Shown: positions 55,807-64,000 of the stretch, piece after piece | Layout: the number at the start of each line of letters is the position of its first letter | How positions within the stretch are numbered: position 1 is the first letter of the stretch | Source of the DNA: Metallibacterium sp963794205 | GTDB lineage: Bacteria; Pseudomonadota; Gammaproteobacteria; Xanthomonadales; Rhodanobacteraceae | Assembly (NCBI GenBank): GCA_963794205.1 | Contig: CAWCCR010000015.1 | Coordinates: forward strand, 186,001-250,000 | Direction: 5' to 3' | Length of the DNA: 64,000 bases | Position numbers and translations under genes: made by a program | Notes under the pieces: generated by a model | The model's database searches: none | Told to the model about the DNA's origin: nothing | The model's input: only the letters and a program-made list of their open reading frames with translations

Positions 55807-56718
55807 CTATGGGTTTCGTGTTTTCGGCAGCGGCTTGCGGCGATCACGTACCAGACGTTCGACGTGGCGGATGATCGTTGTCGCCACATCGACGCCGCTG
55901 GCGGCCTCAATGCCTTCCAGCCCCGGCGAAGCGTTGACCTCGAGCAGCAGCGGACCGCGTGCCGAGCGCAGCAGATCGACCCCGGCGACACCGAGCCCGA
56001 GCACTGCGGCGGCGCGCAATGCAAGGCGGCGTTCGGCGGTGCTCAGCCGCACGGCGCTGGCGCTGCCGCCACGATGCAGGTTGGCGCGGAAATCGCCGCT
56101 GACGGCGCAGCGCTCCATCGCCGCGACCACCCGCTCACCGACCACGAAGCAGCGCAGATCGCGGCCATCCGCCTCGGCGATGAATTCCTGCACCAGAAAG
56201 TTGGCGTAGAGACCGCGGAAGGCCTCGATCACGCTCTGGGCCGAGGCGCGTTTTTCGGCCAGCACCACGCCCTGGCCCTGCGCGCCCTCGTTGAGCTTGA
56301 TCACGTGCGGTGCGTCGCCGAGCATCGCCAGGAGATCGGCGGTGTCGTCGGGGTTGTCGCCGAACACCGTCTGCGGCATCGGCACGCCAGCGCCGGCCAG
56401 CAGCTGCAGACAGCGCAGTTTGTCGCGCGCGCGCAGCACGGCGTCCGAAGGTGATGCCGTGGCCACGCCCATCAGCTCGAACTGGCGCAGCACCGCGGTA
56501 CCGTAGAAGCTGATCGACGCGCCGATGCGCGGGATCACCGCATCGAATCCGCTGAGCGCGCGGCCGCGGTAATGCAGGGCGAAACCGGCAGGCGCGATGC
56601 GCATGTAGCAGCGCAATGGGTCCAGTACGCGTACCGTATGGCCGCGTCTGCGCGCGGTCTCGACCAGACGGCGCGTGGAATAGAGACGGAGATTGCGCGA
56701 CAGGATCGCGAGTTTCAT
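55807..56718 (-). CDS. rimK: RimK-family ATP-grasp alpha-L-glutamate ligase
   Basis: 303-residue ATP-grasp ligase. It opens MKLAILSRNLRLYSTRRLVETARRRGH, then RCYMRIAP and AVIPRIGASISFYGTAVLRQFE, VIKLNEGAQGQGVVLAE (nucleotide-binding) and LLLEVNASPGLEGIE (metal site). RimK adds glutamates to ribosomal protein S6; the match is along the whole length. Next to tRNA-Gly by chance. Confidence 0.92.
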   Translation of the reverse strand: MKLAILSRNLRLYSTRRLVETARRRGHTVRVLDPLRCYMRIAPAGFALHYRGRALSGFDAVIPRIGASISFYGTAVLRQFELMGVATASPSDAVLRARDKLRCLQLLAGAGVPMPQTVFGDNPDDTADLLAMLGDAPHVIKLNEGAQGQGVVLAEKRASAQSVIEAFRGLYANFLVQEFIAEADGRDLRCFVVGERVVAAMERCAVSGDFRANLHRGGSASAVRLSTAERRLALRAAAVLGLGVAGVDLLRSARGPLLLEVNASPGLEGIEAASGVDVATTIIRHVERLVRDRRKPLPKTRNP

Positions 56719-56778
56719 GCGCCGGGGCCGCGCGGGGCGCCTGCCGGCCGGACCCTCGGGCGCTCAATGGATGCGGGG

Positions 56779-56852
56779 TGGAGCGGGTGATGGGAATCGA
56801 ACCCACATTCACAGCTTGGGAAGCTGTTGTCTTGCCACTAGACGACACCCGC
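56779..56852 (-). tRNA. tRNA-Gly (anticodon CCC)
   Basis: 74 bases on the minus strand. Acceptor GCGGGTG pairs with CACCCGC, the discriminator is T, and CCA is encoded (56779-56781). Anticodon stem ACAGC/GCTGT with loop TTCCCAA gives anticodon CCC (reads GGG). The TGGGTTCGATTCCCA T-arm is complete. It fits the glycine tRNA set of a GC-rich genome. Confidence 0.95.
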
Positions 56853-57022
56853 GACGGCGTCGACATCCTAGCCAGCGATCGGTTGACAGGCAACGCCGCG
56901 TGCGTCAAGTGAGGGTTCAGGGGTAGGGTAGGCAGAATGAAACGCGCGGTGGAGGGCCTCAAGCCACCGCACGTCCGGCGTCGCCAGCGCGGCGGCGCCG
57001 ACAGGGGCCCGGGAGCCGACCC

Positions 57023-59254
57023 ATGCGCAGCGCACGTCATTCCCTGCTTGGCGCCGTCCTGCTCGGTGCCTTCTCGTTGTGGATCGCGTGCGCGCCGGTT
57101 GTCGCGCACGCCGAAAATGACCCGCCCGATCGTGTCGCACGGATGAGCGTGGTCGATGGCGACGTCGGCCTGCAGCCGGCCGGCACGCAAGGCTGGACGC
57201 AGGCCCAGCTGAATCGGCCGCTGACCACCGGCGATCGTCTGTGGGTTCCCGCCGACGCCCGTGCCGAACTGGAGCTGGGCGGGGCCGAGATCCGTCTCGA
57301 CGGCGACAGCGGCTTCAGCTTTCTCGACCTCGGCAGCGACCATGCCCAGGCGCAGCTGACCCGGGGCACGCTCAACCTGCGCGTGCGCCGCCTGTATCAG
57401 GGGCAGAGCTACGAAATCGATACCCCGACCCTGGCATTCGTCACCGACCGGACCGGCGAGTTCCGCATCGATATCGGTCCCGGCGGCCACGGCACGCAGG
57501 TGACGGTCTATCGCGGCGAGGCGCGCGTGTACGGACGCGACCAGGCCCAGCAGACGCTCTACGCCGGACAGAGCTATCGCTTCGCGGACAGCTCGCTGGC
57601 CAGCGTCGAAACCTTCGGCATGCCGCAGGAAGACAGCTTCGACCGCTGGTGCTTCACCCGCGACCGCCGACTCGACCGCGCGCTCGCCGAAGACTATGTC
57701 CCCGAGGGGGTGATCGGCGCTGCCGATCTCGACGAGTACGGCAACTGGCAGAACGTCAGCGACTACGGCAACGTGTGGTATCCGCGCGACGTTCCGGTGG
57801 GTTGGGCACCCTATCGCGATGGTCACTGGGTCTACGTCGCCCCGTGGGGCTGGACCTGGGTGGACGATGCGCCGTGGGGCTTCGCGCCGTTCCACTATGG
57901 GCGCTGGGTGTGGGCTGGTGGTGCCTGGGGCTGGATGCCGGGACCGCGGTTCGTGCGCCCCTGCTACGCGCCGGCGCTGGTGGCGTTTGTCGGTGGCGGC
58001 GGCTGGAGTGTCGGCGTCGGCATCGGAGGTATGCCGATCGGCTGGTATCCATTGGGGCCCGGCGAGATCTATCAGCCCTGGTACTACGGTGGCGCAGGCT
58101 ATTTCCGCCAGGTCAACATCACCAATATCCGGATCGTGAACCAGACGGTCATCGAACGCGTCGATCATGATTACGACAACTACCGTCAGGGCCGCCCGCC
58201 GCATGCCGGTCCGGACTTCGGGCACGGGGATCGGCCCATCCCCCCGCGCGGATTGACCGCGGTCCCGCGCGATGTGTTCGTCGGCGCGCGGCCGGTGGCC
58301 GGCCATATGCTTCGTGGTGACCGGATGCTGAATGCGGCGGATCACAGTCCGCTGCACGGGGTGGCGCCGCCACGGCCGCTGCCGGTGAGCCTGGTCGGCG
58401 TCGCGGGTCGGCCTGCGCCGCGGGTGCCGCAGGGGTTGTTCGAGCGCCAGGTGCTGGCGCATCGAGCGCCGCCTGCATTCCACGCCGGGTTGCCCGGGGG
58501 TGGTGCCTACGCCGCGGGTCGCGGCGCCGCGCGCCCGGGAGAACCGGTCGCATTGCGGCCGCAGGATCATCGCGCGGGCAATGTGCGTGTGCTGGGTGGC
58601 GTCGACGCGGCGCACGCGCCGCTTTCGCAGCCGCAGCCGCAGCCGTCGTTGCAGCATGAACCGCGGGCGCTGCCACAGCCGCGGCGCCTGCAGCCGGCCG
58701 AGCCGATCACGGGTCGCCCGGGCGGAGCGCAGTCGCACGGTGCCGGTCTGCCGACCGGTGCGGTGCCTTCGGCGCGCTGGGCGCCACATGCCTGGCAATC
58801 AGGGCGCGGTCAGCCGGTACCCGGGGAGATCATCGGCAGGCCGTCAGCGCCGCCGTCATCGCAACGGAGCAGCGACTCCGGGCGCTCGACGATCCAGGCC
58901 GGGCGTCGGGCACCGACGCCGTGGCGTGGCAATCCGGAGCCGGGTTATGCGCAGCCGCCGCAGCCACGCGCCGAGCCGGCGTATCCGCACGTACCGGTCT
59001 ACCGGCCGGAAGCGGGGGGTACGGGAGGCGGCCGCGCTTCATCGCGGGTCTATCGATCTGAGCCGAGTTACGCACCGCAGCCCGCGTACCGGCCGCAGCC
59101 CGCCTTTCGTCCCGCACCGTATCGTCCGGAACCGGTCTATCGCGCCGCACCTGCGCCTGCCTACCGGCCGGCGCCGGCGCAGCATGTCGCCCCCGCACGA
59201 TCGGCGCCGCGGTCCGATGGGCATCACGACGGCGGCGGCATGCGCGACAACTGA
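57023..59254 (+). CDS. Large exported FecR-like/DUF6600 protein with proline-rich tail
   Basis: 743 residues: signal peptide, then a FecR-type beta domain (about 45-190: LNRPLTTGDRLWVPADARAEL, TPTLAFVTDRTGEFRIDI, VTVYRGEARVYG). A tryptophan/tyrosine-rich DUF6600 block follows (DVPVGWAPYRDGHWVYVAPW, then DDAPWGFAPFHYGRWVW). After about 390 comes a long low-complexity Pro/Arg/Tyr tail with repeated YRPEP/YRPAP-like units. It is likely a periplasmic or envelope structural protein; function unknown. The start at 57023 gives a good signal peptide. Confidence 0.85.
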   Translation: MRSARHSLLGAVLLGAFSLWIACAPVVAHAENDPPDRVARMSVVDGDVGLQPAGTQGWTQAQLNRPLTTGDRLWVPADARAELELGGAEIRLDGDSGFSFLDLGSDHAQAQLTRGTLNLRVRRLYQGQSYEIDTPTLAFVTDRTGEFRIDIGPGGHGTQVTVYRGEARVYGRDQAQQTLYAGQSYRFADSSLASVETFGMPQEDSFDRWCFTRDRRLDRALAEDYVPEGVIGAADLDEYGNWQNVSDYGNVWYPRDVPVGWAPYRDGHWVYVAPWGWTWVDDAPWGFAPFHYGRWVWAGGAWGWMPGPRFVRPCYAPALVAFVGGGGWSVGVGIGGMPIGWYPLGPGEIYQPWYYGGAGYFRQVNITNIRIVNQTVIERVDHDYDNYRQGRPPHAGPDFGHGDRPIPPRGLTAVPRDVFVGARPVAGHMLRGDRMLNAADHSPLHGVAPPRPLPVSLVGVAGRPAPRVPQGLFERQVLAHRAPPAFHAGLPGGGAYAAGRGAARPGEPVALRPQDHRAGNVRVLGGVDAAHAPLSQPQPQPSLQHEPRALPQPRRLQPAEPITGRPGGAQSHGAGLPTGAVPSARWAPHAWQSGRGQPVPGEIIGRPSAPPSSQRSSDSGRSTIQAGRRAPTPWRGNPEPGYAQPPQPRAEPAYPHVPVYRPEAGGTGGGRASSRVYRSEPSYAPQPAYRPQPAFRPAPYRPEPVYRAAPAPAYRPAPAQHVAPARSAPRSDGHHDGGGMRDN

Positions 59255-59295
59255 CGCGCCGATCAGCCCCCGTATTGCGGCGGCAGCGCCGGCGG

Positions 59296-59868
59296 TCAGC
59301 GGAGCAATCGTGTCGCCAGTCGTCGCCAGAAGCCGGCAGCGGAAGGTGATGGCGCCAGGATCGGTGACGGAGCAGCGCTTGCGGACGGAGTGACTTCGGC
59401 AGACGCCGGCTCGACCATCGGAGCGGTCTCGTCCGTTGAATCGCGAGGTCCCTCCTCGAGGCCGCTCGGGATCTCGGCAGTCGCCAGCCAGACGTCGGCG
59501 CGCTGCCATTCCGTTGCATCGTCGCTGCGCACCTCGGCGCCCGGTTCAATGCTTCCGGTTTCCAGCGCATGTCGCAGCCAGGCCCTGCTGACCGGGCCGC
59601 GCAGAGCTTCGCCGTCACGCAACAGGGCGCGTGGTCCGTCCGCGGACAGCGCGATGGCTTCGATGCCGATCCGGCGCAGCACCTGCTCCTGGCGCTGCGC
59701 GGATTCCGTCGTGGTCATCTTCAGCGTCAGCGGCAATCGCGGCTGCACGTGCGCGGAAAAATCCTCGACGCTCATGCGCAGCAGCGCGGCGATCCGCGGC
59801 CATGCTGTCTCCGCCGCGATTCCTTCCAGCGTGCGCCCGCTCAGCGTGACCGATTGGCTTGCGTTCAC
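59296..59868 (-). CDS. Unknown protein with GYF_2 domain
   Basis: 190 residues. A helical N-terminal part (LEGIAAETAWPRIAALLRMS and beyond) is followed by a GYF_2-like region GPVSRAWLRHALETGSIEPG, then EVRSDDATEWQRADVW. A Pro/Ala/Ser-rich stretch and a basic WRRLATRLLR end complete it. GYF_2 domains bind proline-rich peptides; the neighbouring gene product (57.0-59.3 kb) has a proline-rich tail, a suggestive but untested pairing. Confidence 0.65.
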   Translation of the reverse strand: MNASQSVTLSGRTLEGIAAETAWPRIAALLRMSVEDFSAHVQPRLPLTLKMTTTESAQRQEQVLRRIGIEAIALSADGPRALLRDGEALRGPVSRAWLRHALETGSIEPGAEVRSDDATEWQRADVWLATAEIPSGLEEGPRDSTDETAPMVEPASAEVTPSASAAPSPILAPSPSAAGFWRRLATRLLR

Positions 59869-59917
59869 GGCACCTCCCCCCGGCGCCCCCTACGCGCCTC
59901 GTCGCTAGAATAGCCCG

Positions 59918-60118
59918 ATGCAGATCATCCTCAATGGCCGGCCCCATGATTGCGTCGCCGGCAGCACACTGGCCGCGCTGCTAATCGAGACCGGCCACGC
60001 GCAGCGCCGGGTGGCGGTCGAGGTCAATCGCGAGATCGTGCCGCGCAGCCAGCAGGCACTGCGCGTGCTGGCTGCGGGTGATCGCGTCGAGATCATCCAT
60101 GCCGTCGGCGGCGGTTGA
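59918..60118 (+). CDS. thiS: ThiS, sulfur carrier for thiazole synthesis
   Basis: 66-residue ubiquitin-like protein ending in the required Gly-Gly (HAVGGG). MQIILNGRPHDCVAGSTLAA and VAVEVNREIVPRS are typical. It carries thiocarboxylate sulfur to ThiG (33.1-33.9 kb). Divergent from the GYF_2 gene; TAGAAT lies about ten bases upstream. Confidence 0.93.
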   Translation: MQIILNGRPHDCVAGSTLAALLIETGHAQRRVAVEVNREIVPRSQQALRVLAAGDRVEIIHAVGGG

Positions 60119-60160
60119 ATTCGCCAGCAGCGTCGCGTGCACTCGCGTAGAATCGCCAGC

Positions 60161-60507
60161 GGAGTCGGCCGGGCAGTCGCGGCGCGCAAGCGGCGAGGAA
60201 AGTCCGGGCTCCGCAGGGCAAGGTGCCAGGTAACGCCTGGGCGGCGCGAGCCGACGGACAGTGCAACAGAAAACAGACCGCCGATGGCCCCGCAAGGGGA
60301 TCAGGCAAGGGTGAAACGGTGCGGTAAGAGCGCACCGCGCGTGGGGACAACGCCACGCGGCACGGCAAACCCCACCTGGAGCAAGGCCAAATAGGGGAGC
60401 CATGACGTGGCCCGCGTCGCTCCCGGGTTGGCTGCTGGAGCCCGCCGGTGACGGCGGGCCTAGAGGAATGACTGTCTAGAACAGAACCCGGCTTACGGGC
60501 CGACTCC
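60161..60507 (+). ncRNA. rnpB: RNase P RNA, bacterial type A
   Basis: P1 is GGAGTCGGCC (60161-60170) with GGCCGACTCC (60498-60507). Conserved blocks in order: GAGGAAAGTCCGGGCTCC (CR I), ACAGAAAACAGACCGCC, AGGGTGAAACGGTGCGGTAAG, GGCAAACCCCACCTGGAGC, GGCCAAATAGGGG, TAGAGGAATGACTGTC and ACAGAACCCGGCTTACGGG. All elements of the catalytic RNA of tRNA 5' maturation are present. TAGAAT at 60148-60153 sits at the right distance for its promoter. Confidence 0.97.
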
Positions 60508-60521
60508 TCCTCTTGTGACGT

Positions 60522-60550
60522 CCCTGTCGCCGCATCCACGGCGGCAGGGG
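60522..60550 (+). terminator. Hairpin after rnpB
   Basis: CCCTGTCGCCGC - ATCCAC - GGCGGCAGGGG with one bulge, 14 bases after the RNase P RNA end. No T-tract follows. Confidence 0.35.
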
Positions 60551-60719
60551 CGGCCACGGCGGCCACGGCGCCCGTGGCAATGGAGATCCATCGTGTGTGC
60601 GGTTCATCTGCTGACGGCGACGCGCGAGCCGTGATCGTCGCGGAACGGATACCGGTCATGACCCTCCGCCGATGCATCGCCTTCCCGGTCGCCGTCGCGT
60701 GCGCACGCCGTGCGTCGGC

Positions 60720-61373
60720 ATGGCCATGAGTCCGTTGGCCGCCGCGATCCCGGTCGCCGCGCCGCTGCCCTTGCCCGGAGCGCAGTCGAGCTATCGGGCC
60801 GACTGGCTGCCGGTGGCCGAAGCCGATGCTCTGTACGCCGCGTTGATGGCGTCGATTCCCTGGGAACGGCATCGCCTGCGCCTGTTCGGGCGCGAGATCG
60901 AGGCGCCGCGACTGTCGTGCTGGATCGGTGATTCCAGCGCGACCTATACCTATTCGCGCGTGCGCTTCGACCCGCGCCCGTGGCCGCCGGCTTTGGCGAT
61001 CCTGCGCGCGCACCTGGAAATCGCCTGCGCAGCACGCTTCAACAGCGTGCTGGCCAATCTCTATCGCGACGGCCGCGATTCGATGGGCTGGCACAGTGAT
61101 GACGAGCCCGAGCTGGGCGCCGAGCCCTTGATCGCAAGCATCAGTCTGGGCGGCGTGCGGCGCTTCCGCTTGCGCGCGCGCGATGGCGGCGCGGGAGTCT
61201 CGCTGGAACTGGCGCACGGCAGCCTGCTGCTGATGGCCGGGGCGACCCAGCGTCTCTACCGCCATGATCTGCCGAAAACGCGGGCGGCGGTCGCGCCGCG
61301 GATCAACCTGACCTTCCGTCATGTCCACGGCGTGCGCGAACCGGCCCGGCGGGCGTCGGTTGCGCAGGGCTGA
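60720..61373 (+). CDS. AlkB-like 2-oxoglutarate/Fe(II) dioxygenase
   Basis: About 217 residues. The metal site HxD is in MGWHSDDEPELG near 124-126, with a later His in LYRHDLPKT and the 2OG-binding RINLTFRHV. PRLSCWIGD, YSRVRFDPRPWPPAL and FNSVLANLYRDGRDS are the AlkB nucleotide-lid parts. It repairs alkylated bases in DNA/RNA (ALKBH2/3-like AlkB group). The start is uncertain among ATG 60672, 60720 and 60726; 60720 is the best fit to length. Confidence 0.88.
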   Translation: MAMSPLAAAIPVAAPLPLPGAQSSYRADWLPVAEADALYAALMASIPWERHRLRLFGREIEAPRLSCWIGDSSATYTYSRVRFDPRPWPPALAILRAHLEIACAARFNSVLANLYRDGRDSMGWHSDDEPELGAEPLIASISLGGVRRFRLRARDGGAGVSLELAHGSLLLMAGATQRLYRHDLPKTRAAVAPRINLTFRHVHGVREPARRASVAQG

Positions 61374-61460
61374 CCTGGCCGTCGATAAGACCATGACCGC
61401 CCCGAGTGATCAACCGGTGCAAATGCGGCATGCTCGGGCCTACGCACCGGGGATTCCGTC

Positions 61461-62798
61461 ATGCCCACCACCGCTCGCCGCCGTCGCCGACTTCCCTCGC
61501 TGGCGATCGCCGCGATCGCCCTGCTGCCCGGCGCAGCGCAGGCTGCGCCGGCCACACTTGATCGCGGCGATACCGCGTGGATGCTGACCTCGACCGCGCT
61601 GGTGCTGCTGATGACGCTGCCCGGCCTGGCGCTGTTCTATGCCGGCATGGTGCGCGCCAAGAACGTGCTGTCGGTGATGGCGCAATGCCTGGCTATTGTC
61701 GCGCTGGTCAGCGTGCTGTGGGTGCTGTATGGCTACAGCCTCGCCTTCGACAGCGCCGGCATGGTGAGCGGCGCAGTCGACCTGCACGCCTTCATCGGCG
61801 GCCTTGACAAGGTCGGGCTGGTCGCGGTCGGGCGCACGGCGCTGGTTGGCAGCATTCCCGAGACGGTCTATGTGGCCTTCCAGATGACCTTCGCGGTGAT
61901 CACCCCGGCACTGATTGTGGGCGCCTTCGCCGAGCGCATGCGCTTCTCGGCGCTGCTGCTGTTCGTCGGCGGCTGGTTCACCCTGGTGTACCTGCCGGTG
62001 GCGCACATGGTCTGGGGCGGGCCGGGCGCGTTCCTGGCCGATCACGGGGTGCTCGATTTCGCCGGTGGCACCGTGGTGCATGTCAACGCCGGCATCGCCG
62101 GCCTGGTCGCCTGCCTGATGGTCGGGCGCCGTCGCGGCTGGCCGCAGCAGCCGATGCCGCCGCACAACCTGGGTTACACCGTGACCGGTGCAGCGCTGGT
62201 ATGGGTGGGCTGGTTCGGCTTCAACGCCGGCTCCGAACTGGGCGCCGACGGCATCGCCGGAATGGCACTGCTGGTCACGCACATCGCGGCCGCGGCCGCG
62301 GCACTGGCATGGATGGGCGTGGAGTGGTGGACGCACCGCAAGCCCTCGGTGCTGGGCATCGCCTCGGGCGCGGTGGCCGGACTGGTGGCGATCACGCCGG
62401 CGGCCGGCACCTGCGGACCGCTGGGCGCGATCGTGATCGGCTGTGTCGCCGGCGCGGTGTGCTTTTTCGCCTCGTCGCGGCTCAAACGCCGCCTCGGTTA
62501 CGACGACGCGCTGGACGTGTTCGGCGTGCACGGCATCGGAGGGATCGTCGGTGCGCTGCTGACCGGGGTATTCGTCGACGCTGCGCTGGGCGGTTCGGGC
62601 CTGCCCGCGGGCGTCAGCGTGCTCGACCAGGTCGGCCGGCAGGCGCTGGGCGTGATCGTGGTGCTGGCGTACGGAGCGCTGATGAGCGCGGCGCTGCTGT
62701 GGCTGGTCGGCCGCATCGTGCCGCTGCGCGTCGGTGCCGAGGCCGAGACCGAGGGCCTTGATCTCGCGTTGCACGACGAGCGCGGATACAACCTTTGA
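61461..62798 (+). CDS. amtB: Ammonium transporter
   Basis: 445-residue Amt protein with signal-peptide-like N-terminus and 11 helices. DTAWMLTSTALVLLMTLPGL, ALFYAGMVRAKNVLSVMAQ, GSIPETVYVAFQMTFAVITP, FAERMRFSALLLF, FAGGTVVHVNAGIAGLVACL (pore His), GVHGIGGIVGALLTGVF (second His), ending in HDERGYNL. No adjacent glnK is present in the window, so PII control comes from elsewhere. Confidence 0.95.
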   Translation: MPTTARRRRRLPSLAIAAIALLPGAAQAAPATLDRGDTAWMLTSTALVLLMTLPGLALFYAGMVRAKNVLSVMAQCLAIVALVSVLWVLYGYSLAFDSAGMVSGAVDLHAFIGGLDKVGLVAVGRTALVGSIPETVYVAFQMTFAVITPALIVGAFAERMRFSALLLFVGGWFTLVYLPVAHMVWGGPGAFLADHGVLDFAGGTVVHVNAGIAGLVACLMVGRRRGWPQQPMPPHNLGYTVTGAALVWVGWFGFNAGSELGADGIAGMALLVTHIAAAAAALAWMGVEWWTHRKPSVLGIASGAVAGLVAITPAAGTCGPLGAIVIGCVAGAVCFFASSRLKRRLGYDDALDVFGVHGIGGIVGALLTGVFVDAALGGSGLPAGVSVLDQVGRQALGVIVVLAYGALMSAALLWLVGRIVPLRVGAEAETEGLDLALHDERGYNL

Positions 62799-62840
62799 GA
62801 TCTTGCACTTGAGATTTTGTACCGCCGGCTGGTCGCGCCG

Positions 62841-62860
62841 CGCGCGAGAGCGCTCGCGCG
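62841..62860. terminator. Convergent hairpin between amtB and the PqiC-like gene
   Basis: CGCGCGAG - AGCG - CTCGCGCG (8-bp stem, 4-base loop) in the 139-base gap between convergent genes. Confidence 0.4.
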
Positions 62861-62937
62861 CCGATCCGTGCAGCCTGCGGCCACTCGCAGCCGCCCGTCA
62901 TTTTGCGTAATGCCCGCTCGCGTCCGTGGACGGCGGA

Positions 62938-63555
62938 TCAGCGGACGACGGAGACAGGCGCGGCAGCGCCGGCGACCGTCCAGTCCACCACCTGCGGCGC
63001 GAGCCGGTCGCAGGCTGCGCCGAAGGCAGCGACCACCTGCGGCGCGTTGCGGCCGGCGGCAGGTTCCTCGACCGTGAAGGACCGCTGCGCCAGCAGCTGG
63101 CGGCTGTGGTCGTCGAGCAGACGAACCGTCAGTGCGACGCGCACCCGCGCCCGCCCGTCATCGACGATCACCCGAAAATCGTCAAGATCGCTGCTCAGCG
63201 TGTAGCGCGTCAGCGCGCCGGTGCTGTCCGGGACCACGCGCGGCACGCGACCGTCGGCGGCGAACGCGGCAACCAGACGTTGCCGCAGCAGCGTCGGCGG
63301 AGGCTCGGCCCAGCGCGCGCCCGCATACACCTGCACCAGATCCGGCTGCGGGCTGACCAGCAGCGCGCGACTGGCCAGCGGTCCGGACGCGGTCGGCGTC
63401 GTCAGCGTCAGCGACCACGGCAATGGCGCGGGCGTTGCCGAGCGCGTCGCGGCCGGCGTCGCGGGCAGCAGGAACACGTCTTCGTGACCGCGCGGCGCGA
63501 TCAGCGAGGCGCAGCCGCTCAGCAGTGCCACGAGCATCAGGGAGAGGCGTTTCAT
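62938..63555 (-). CDS. PqiC/DUF330-like ABC-type auxiliary lipoprotein
   Basis: 205-residue outer-membrane lipoprotein (lipobox LLSGC at residues 11-15) of the ABC_trans_aux family that works with MCE transport systems. Its mature part has LLVSPQPDLVQVYAGARWAE and, at the C-terminus, RSFTVEEPAAGRNAPQVVAA. The start overlaps the MCE gene stop (ATGA), so it is the last gene of an MCE operon running in from beyond the window. Confidence 0.85.
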   Translation of the reverse strand: MKRLSLMLVALLSGCASLIAPRGHEDVFLLPATPAATRSATPAPLPWSLTLTTPTASGPLASRALLVSPQPDLVQVYAGARWAEPPPTLLRQRLVAAFAADGRVPRVVPDSTGALTRYTLSSDLDDFRVIVDDGRARVRVALTVRLLDDHSRQLLAQRSFTVEEPAAGRNAPQVVAAFGAACDRLAPQVVDWTVAGAAAPVSVVR

Positions 63556-64000
63556 CGCGGCTGGTACTCCTTCGGGGCGTCGCGACCGAGCAGGTAGGCC
63601 GCGGGGTCGTGTTGCAGCCGCTCGCTGAGCTCGTTGAGACTGCGCAGGGTCACCTGCAGCCCGCGCAGGGTCGGACCGAGTTCGGCGGCGCCCTGGCTGC
63701 CGGCGGCCAGGGCGCCGCGATTCTCCGCGATCAGCGACTGCAGCTGGGCGCTCATCTGCCGGAACGAGTCCAGGCTGGCGCGCGCGCTGTCGAGCGTGGC
63801 GCGGCCCTGGTCGTTGACCAGCGCATCAGTGCTTCCGGCGAGATGATCGATCTTGCCAAGCGCCGCGTTGAGCTGCGCGCTGGATGCAGCCAGCTGCACG
63901 ATTGCCTGCCGCATGTTGGCGCGTTCCCCGGCGATCGCGGCGGTGGTTTCGTCGAGATGCTGCAGCGTGGCGCTGATATGCGCCACGTTGCGCTCGGATA
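63552..64000 (-). CDS. MCE-family (MlaD/PqiB-like) protein, C-terminal part
   Basis: Truncated by the window edge. The visible ~149 residues are the helical C-terminal coiled-coil of an MCE protein (THISATLQHLDETT-like repeats, ANMRQAIVQLAASSAQLNAAL, ARASLDSFRQMSAQLQ, AELGPTLRGLQVTLRSLNEL) that forms the periplasmic channel. It ends AYLLGRDAPKEYQPR. A second lipid-transport system separate from mlaEDCB at the other end of the window. Confidence 0.8.
   Translation of the reverse strand, partial: SERNVAHISATLQHLDETTAAIAGERANMRQAIVQLAASSAQLNAALGKIDHLAGSTDALVNDQGRATLDSARASLDSFRQMSAQLQSLIAENRGALAAGSQGAAELGPTLRGLQVTLRSLNELSERLQHDPAAYLLGRDAPKEYQPR

Noticed and set aside
56616..56912. Open frame covering the tRNA-Gly region on the plus strand
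   Set aside because: It is the antisense reading of the tRNA and part of rimK; the GIEPTF-like peptide is a known artefact of tRNA loci.
60161..60507. Small coding frames inside the rnpB region
   Set aside because: The RNA is a complete RNase P RNA; short frames across it (for example 60137-60394) have no homology.

Overview
The window is GC-rich and gene-dense. It reads as a chromosomal segment of a gammaproteobacterium of the Xanthomonadales (Lysobacterales); the family is not certain. The evidence is the gene order (mlaEDCB/mlaA beside rpoZ-spoT-ridA-recG; mrcA divergent from pilMNOPQ; metK - SAH riboswitch - ahcY - metF), the protein sequences, and short heptanucleotide repeats that I associate with this group. 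I see no phage, IS element, integron or CRISPR array.

Layout. 1-3.0 kb: outer-membrane lipid transport (mlaE 3' end, mlaD, mlaC, mlaB, convergent mlaA). 3.1-9.5 kb: rpoZ, spoT, ridA, recG, a nucleoside hydrolase, rpmE2. 9.7-11.0 kb: gltA. 11.2-14.3 kb (minus): mrcA and a conserved unknown, divergent from the type IV pilus operon pilMNOPQ (14.5-19.7 kb). 19.8-22.3 kb: MarR regulator, TrmH-type methyltransferase, mscL, FAH-family hydrolase. 22.6-27.2 kb: an HlyD/MacB-type tripartite ABC system. 27.5-32.0 kb: EamA transporter, Ada/OGT repair protein, small membrane protein, Rieske ferredoxin, SLC13 permease. 32.0-34.8 kb (minus): trmB, thiG, rsmI, with a 182-bp tandem duplication at the trmB start. 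34.9-40.9 kb: lpoA, yraN, FAD-linked dehydrogenase, NupC transporter, PfkB-type kinase. 41-43.5 kb: a decayed peroxiredoxin and a TPR diguanylate cyclase. 43.9-49.1 kb: dusB and the activated methyl cycle (metK, SAH riboswitch, ahcY, a four-helix-bundle S23-family gene flanked by heptamer repeats, metF). 49.1-52.7 kb: unknown secreted protein, ilvE, a two-component system. 52.8-55.7 kb: a terminator and candidate small RNA, BlaR1-TonB fusion, BlaI, unknown secreted protein. 55.8-64 kb: RimK-like ligase, tRNA-Gly(CCC), FecR-like/DUF6600 protein, GYF_2 protein, thiS, rnpB, alkB, amtB, and a PqiC-like lipoprotein with an MCE protein cut by the window edge.

Functional links. Lipid-asymmetry genes lie at both ends. 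PBP1A (mrcA) and its lipoprotein activator LpoA are both present. Nucleoside uptake, hydrolysis and a sugar/nucleoside kinase form a dispersed salvage set. MetK, AhcY and MetF make up most of the methyl cycle, and AhcY expression is tied to SAH by a riboswitch.

Caveat. Several clearly housekeeping genes (mlaE, spoT, recG, pilN, pilO, metK, ahcY, the MacB-like cassette, the nucleoside hydrolase) are split by single-base indels that cluster at about 3.7-4.9, 15.9-16.6, 24.2-26.4 and 45.5-47.5 kb. The protein sequence is otherwise well conserved, so assembly error is the most likely explanation. The 41-kb peroxiredoxin looks like true decay. The most unusual loci are the S23-family gene bracketed by heptamer repeats (one array inside the metF N-terminus), the trmB duplication carrying REP-like hairpins, and the possible small RNA near 52.9 kb.
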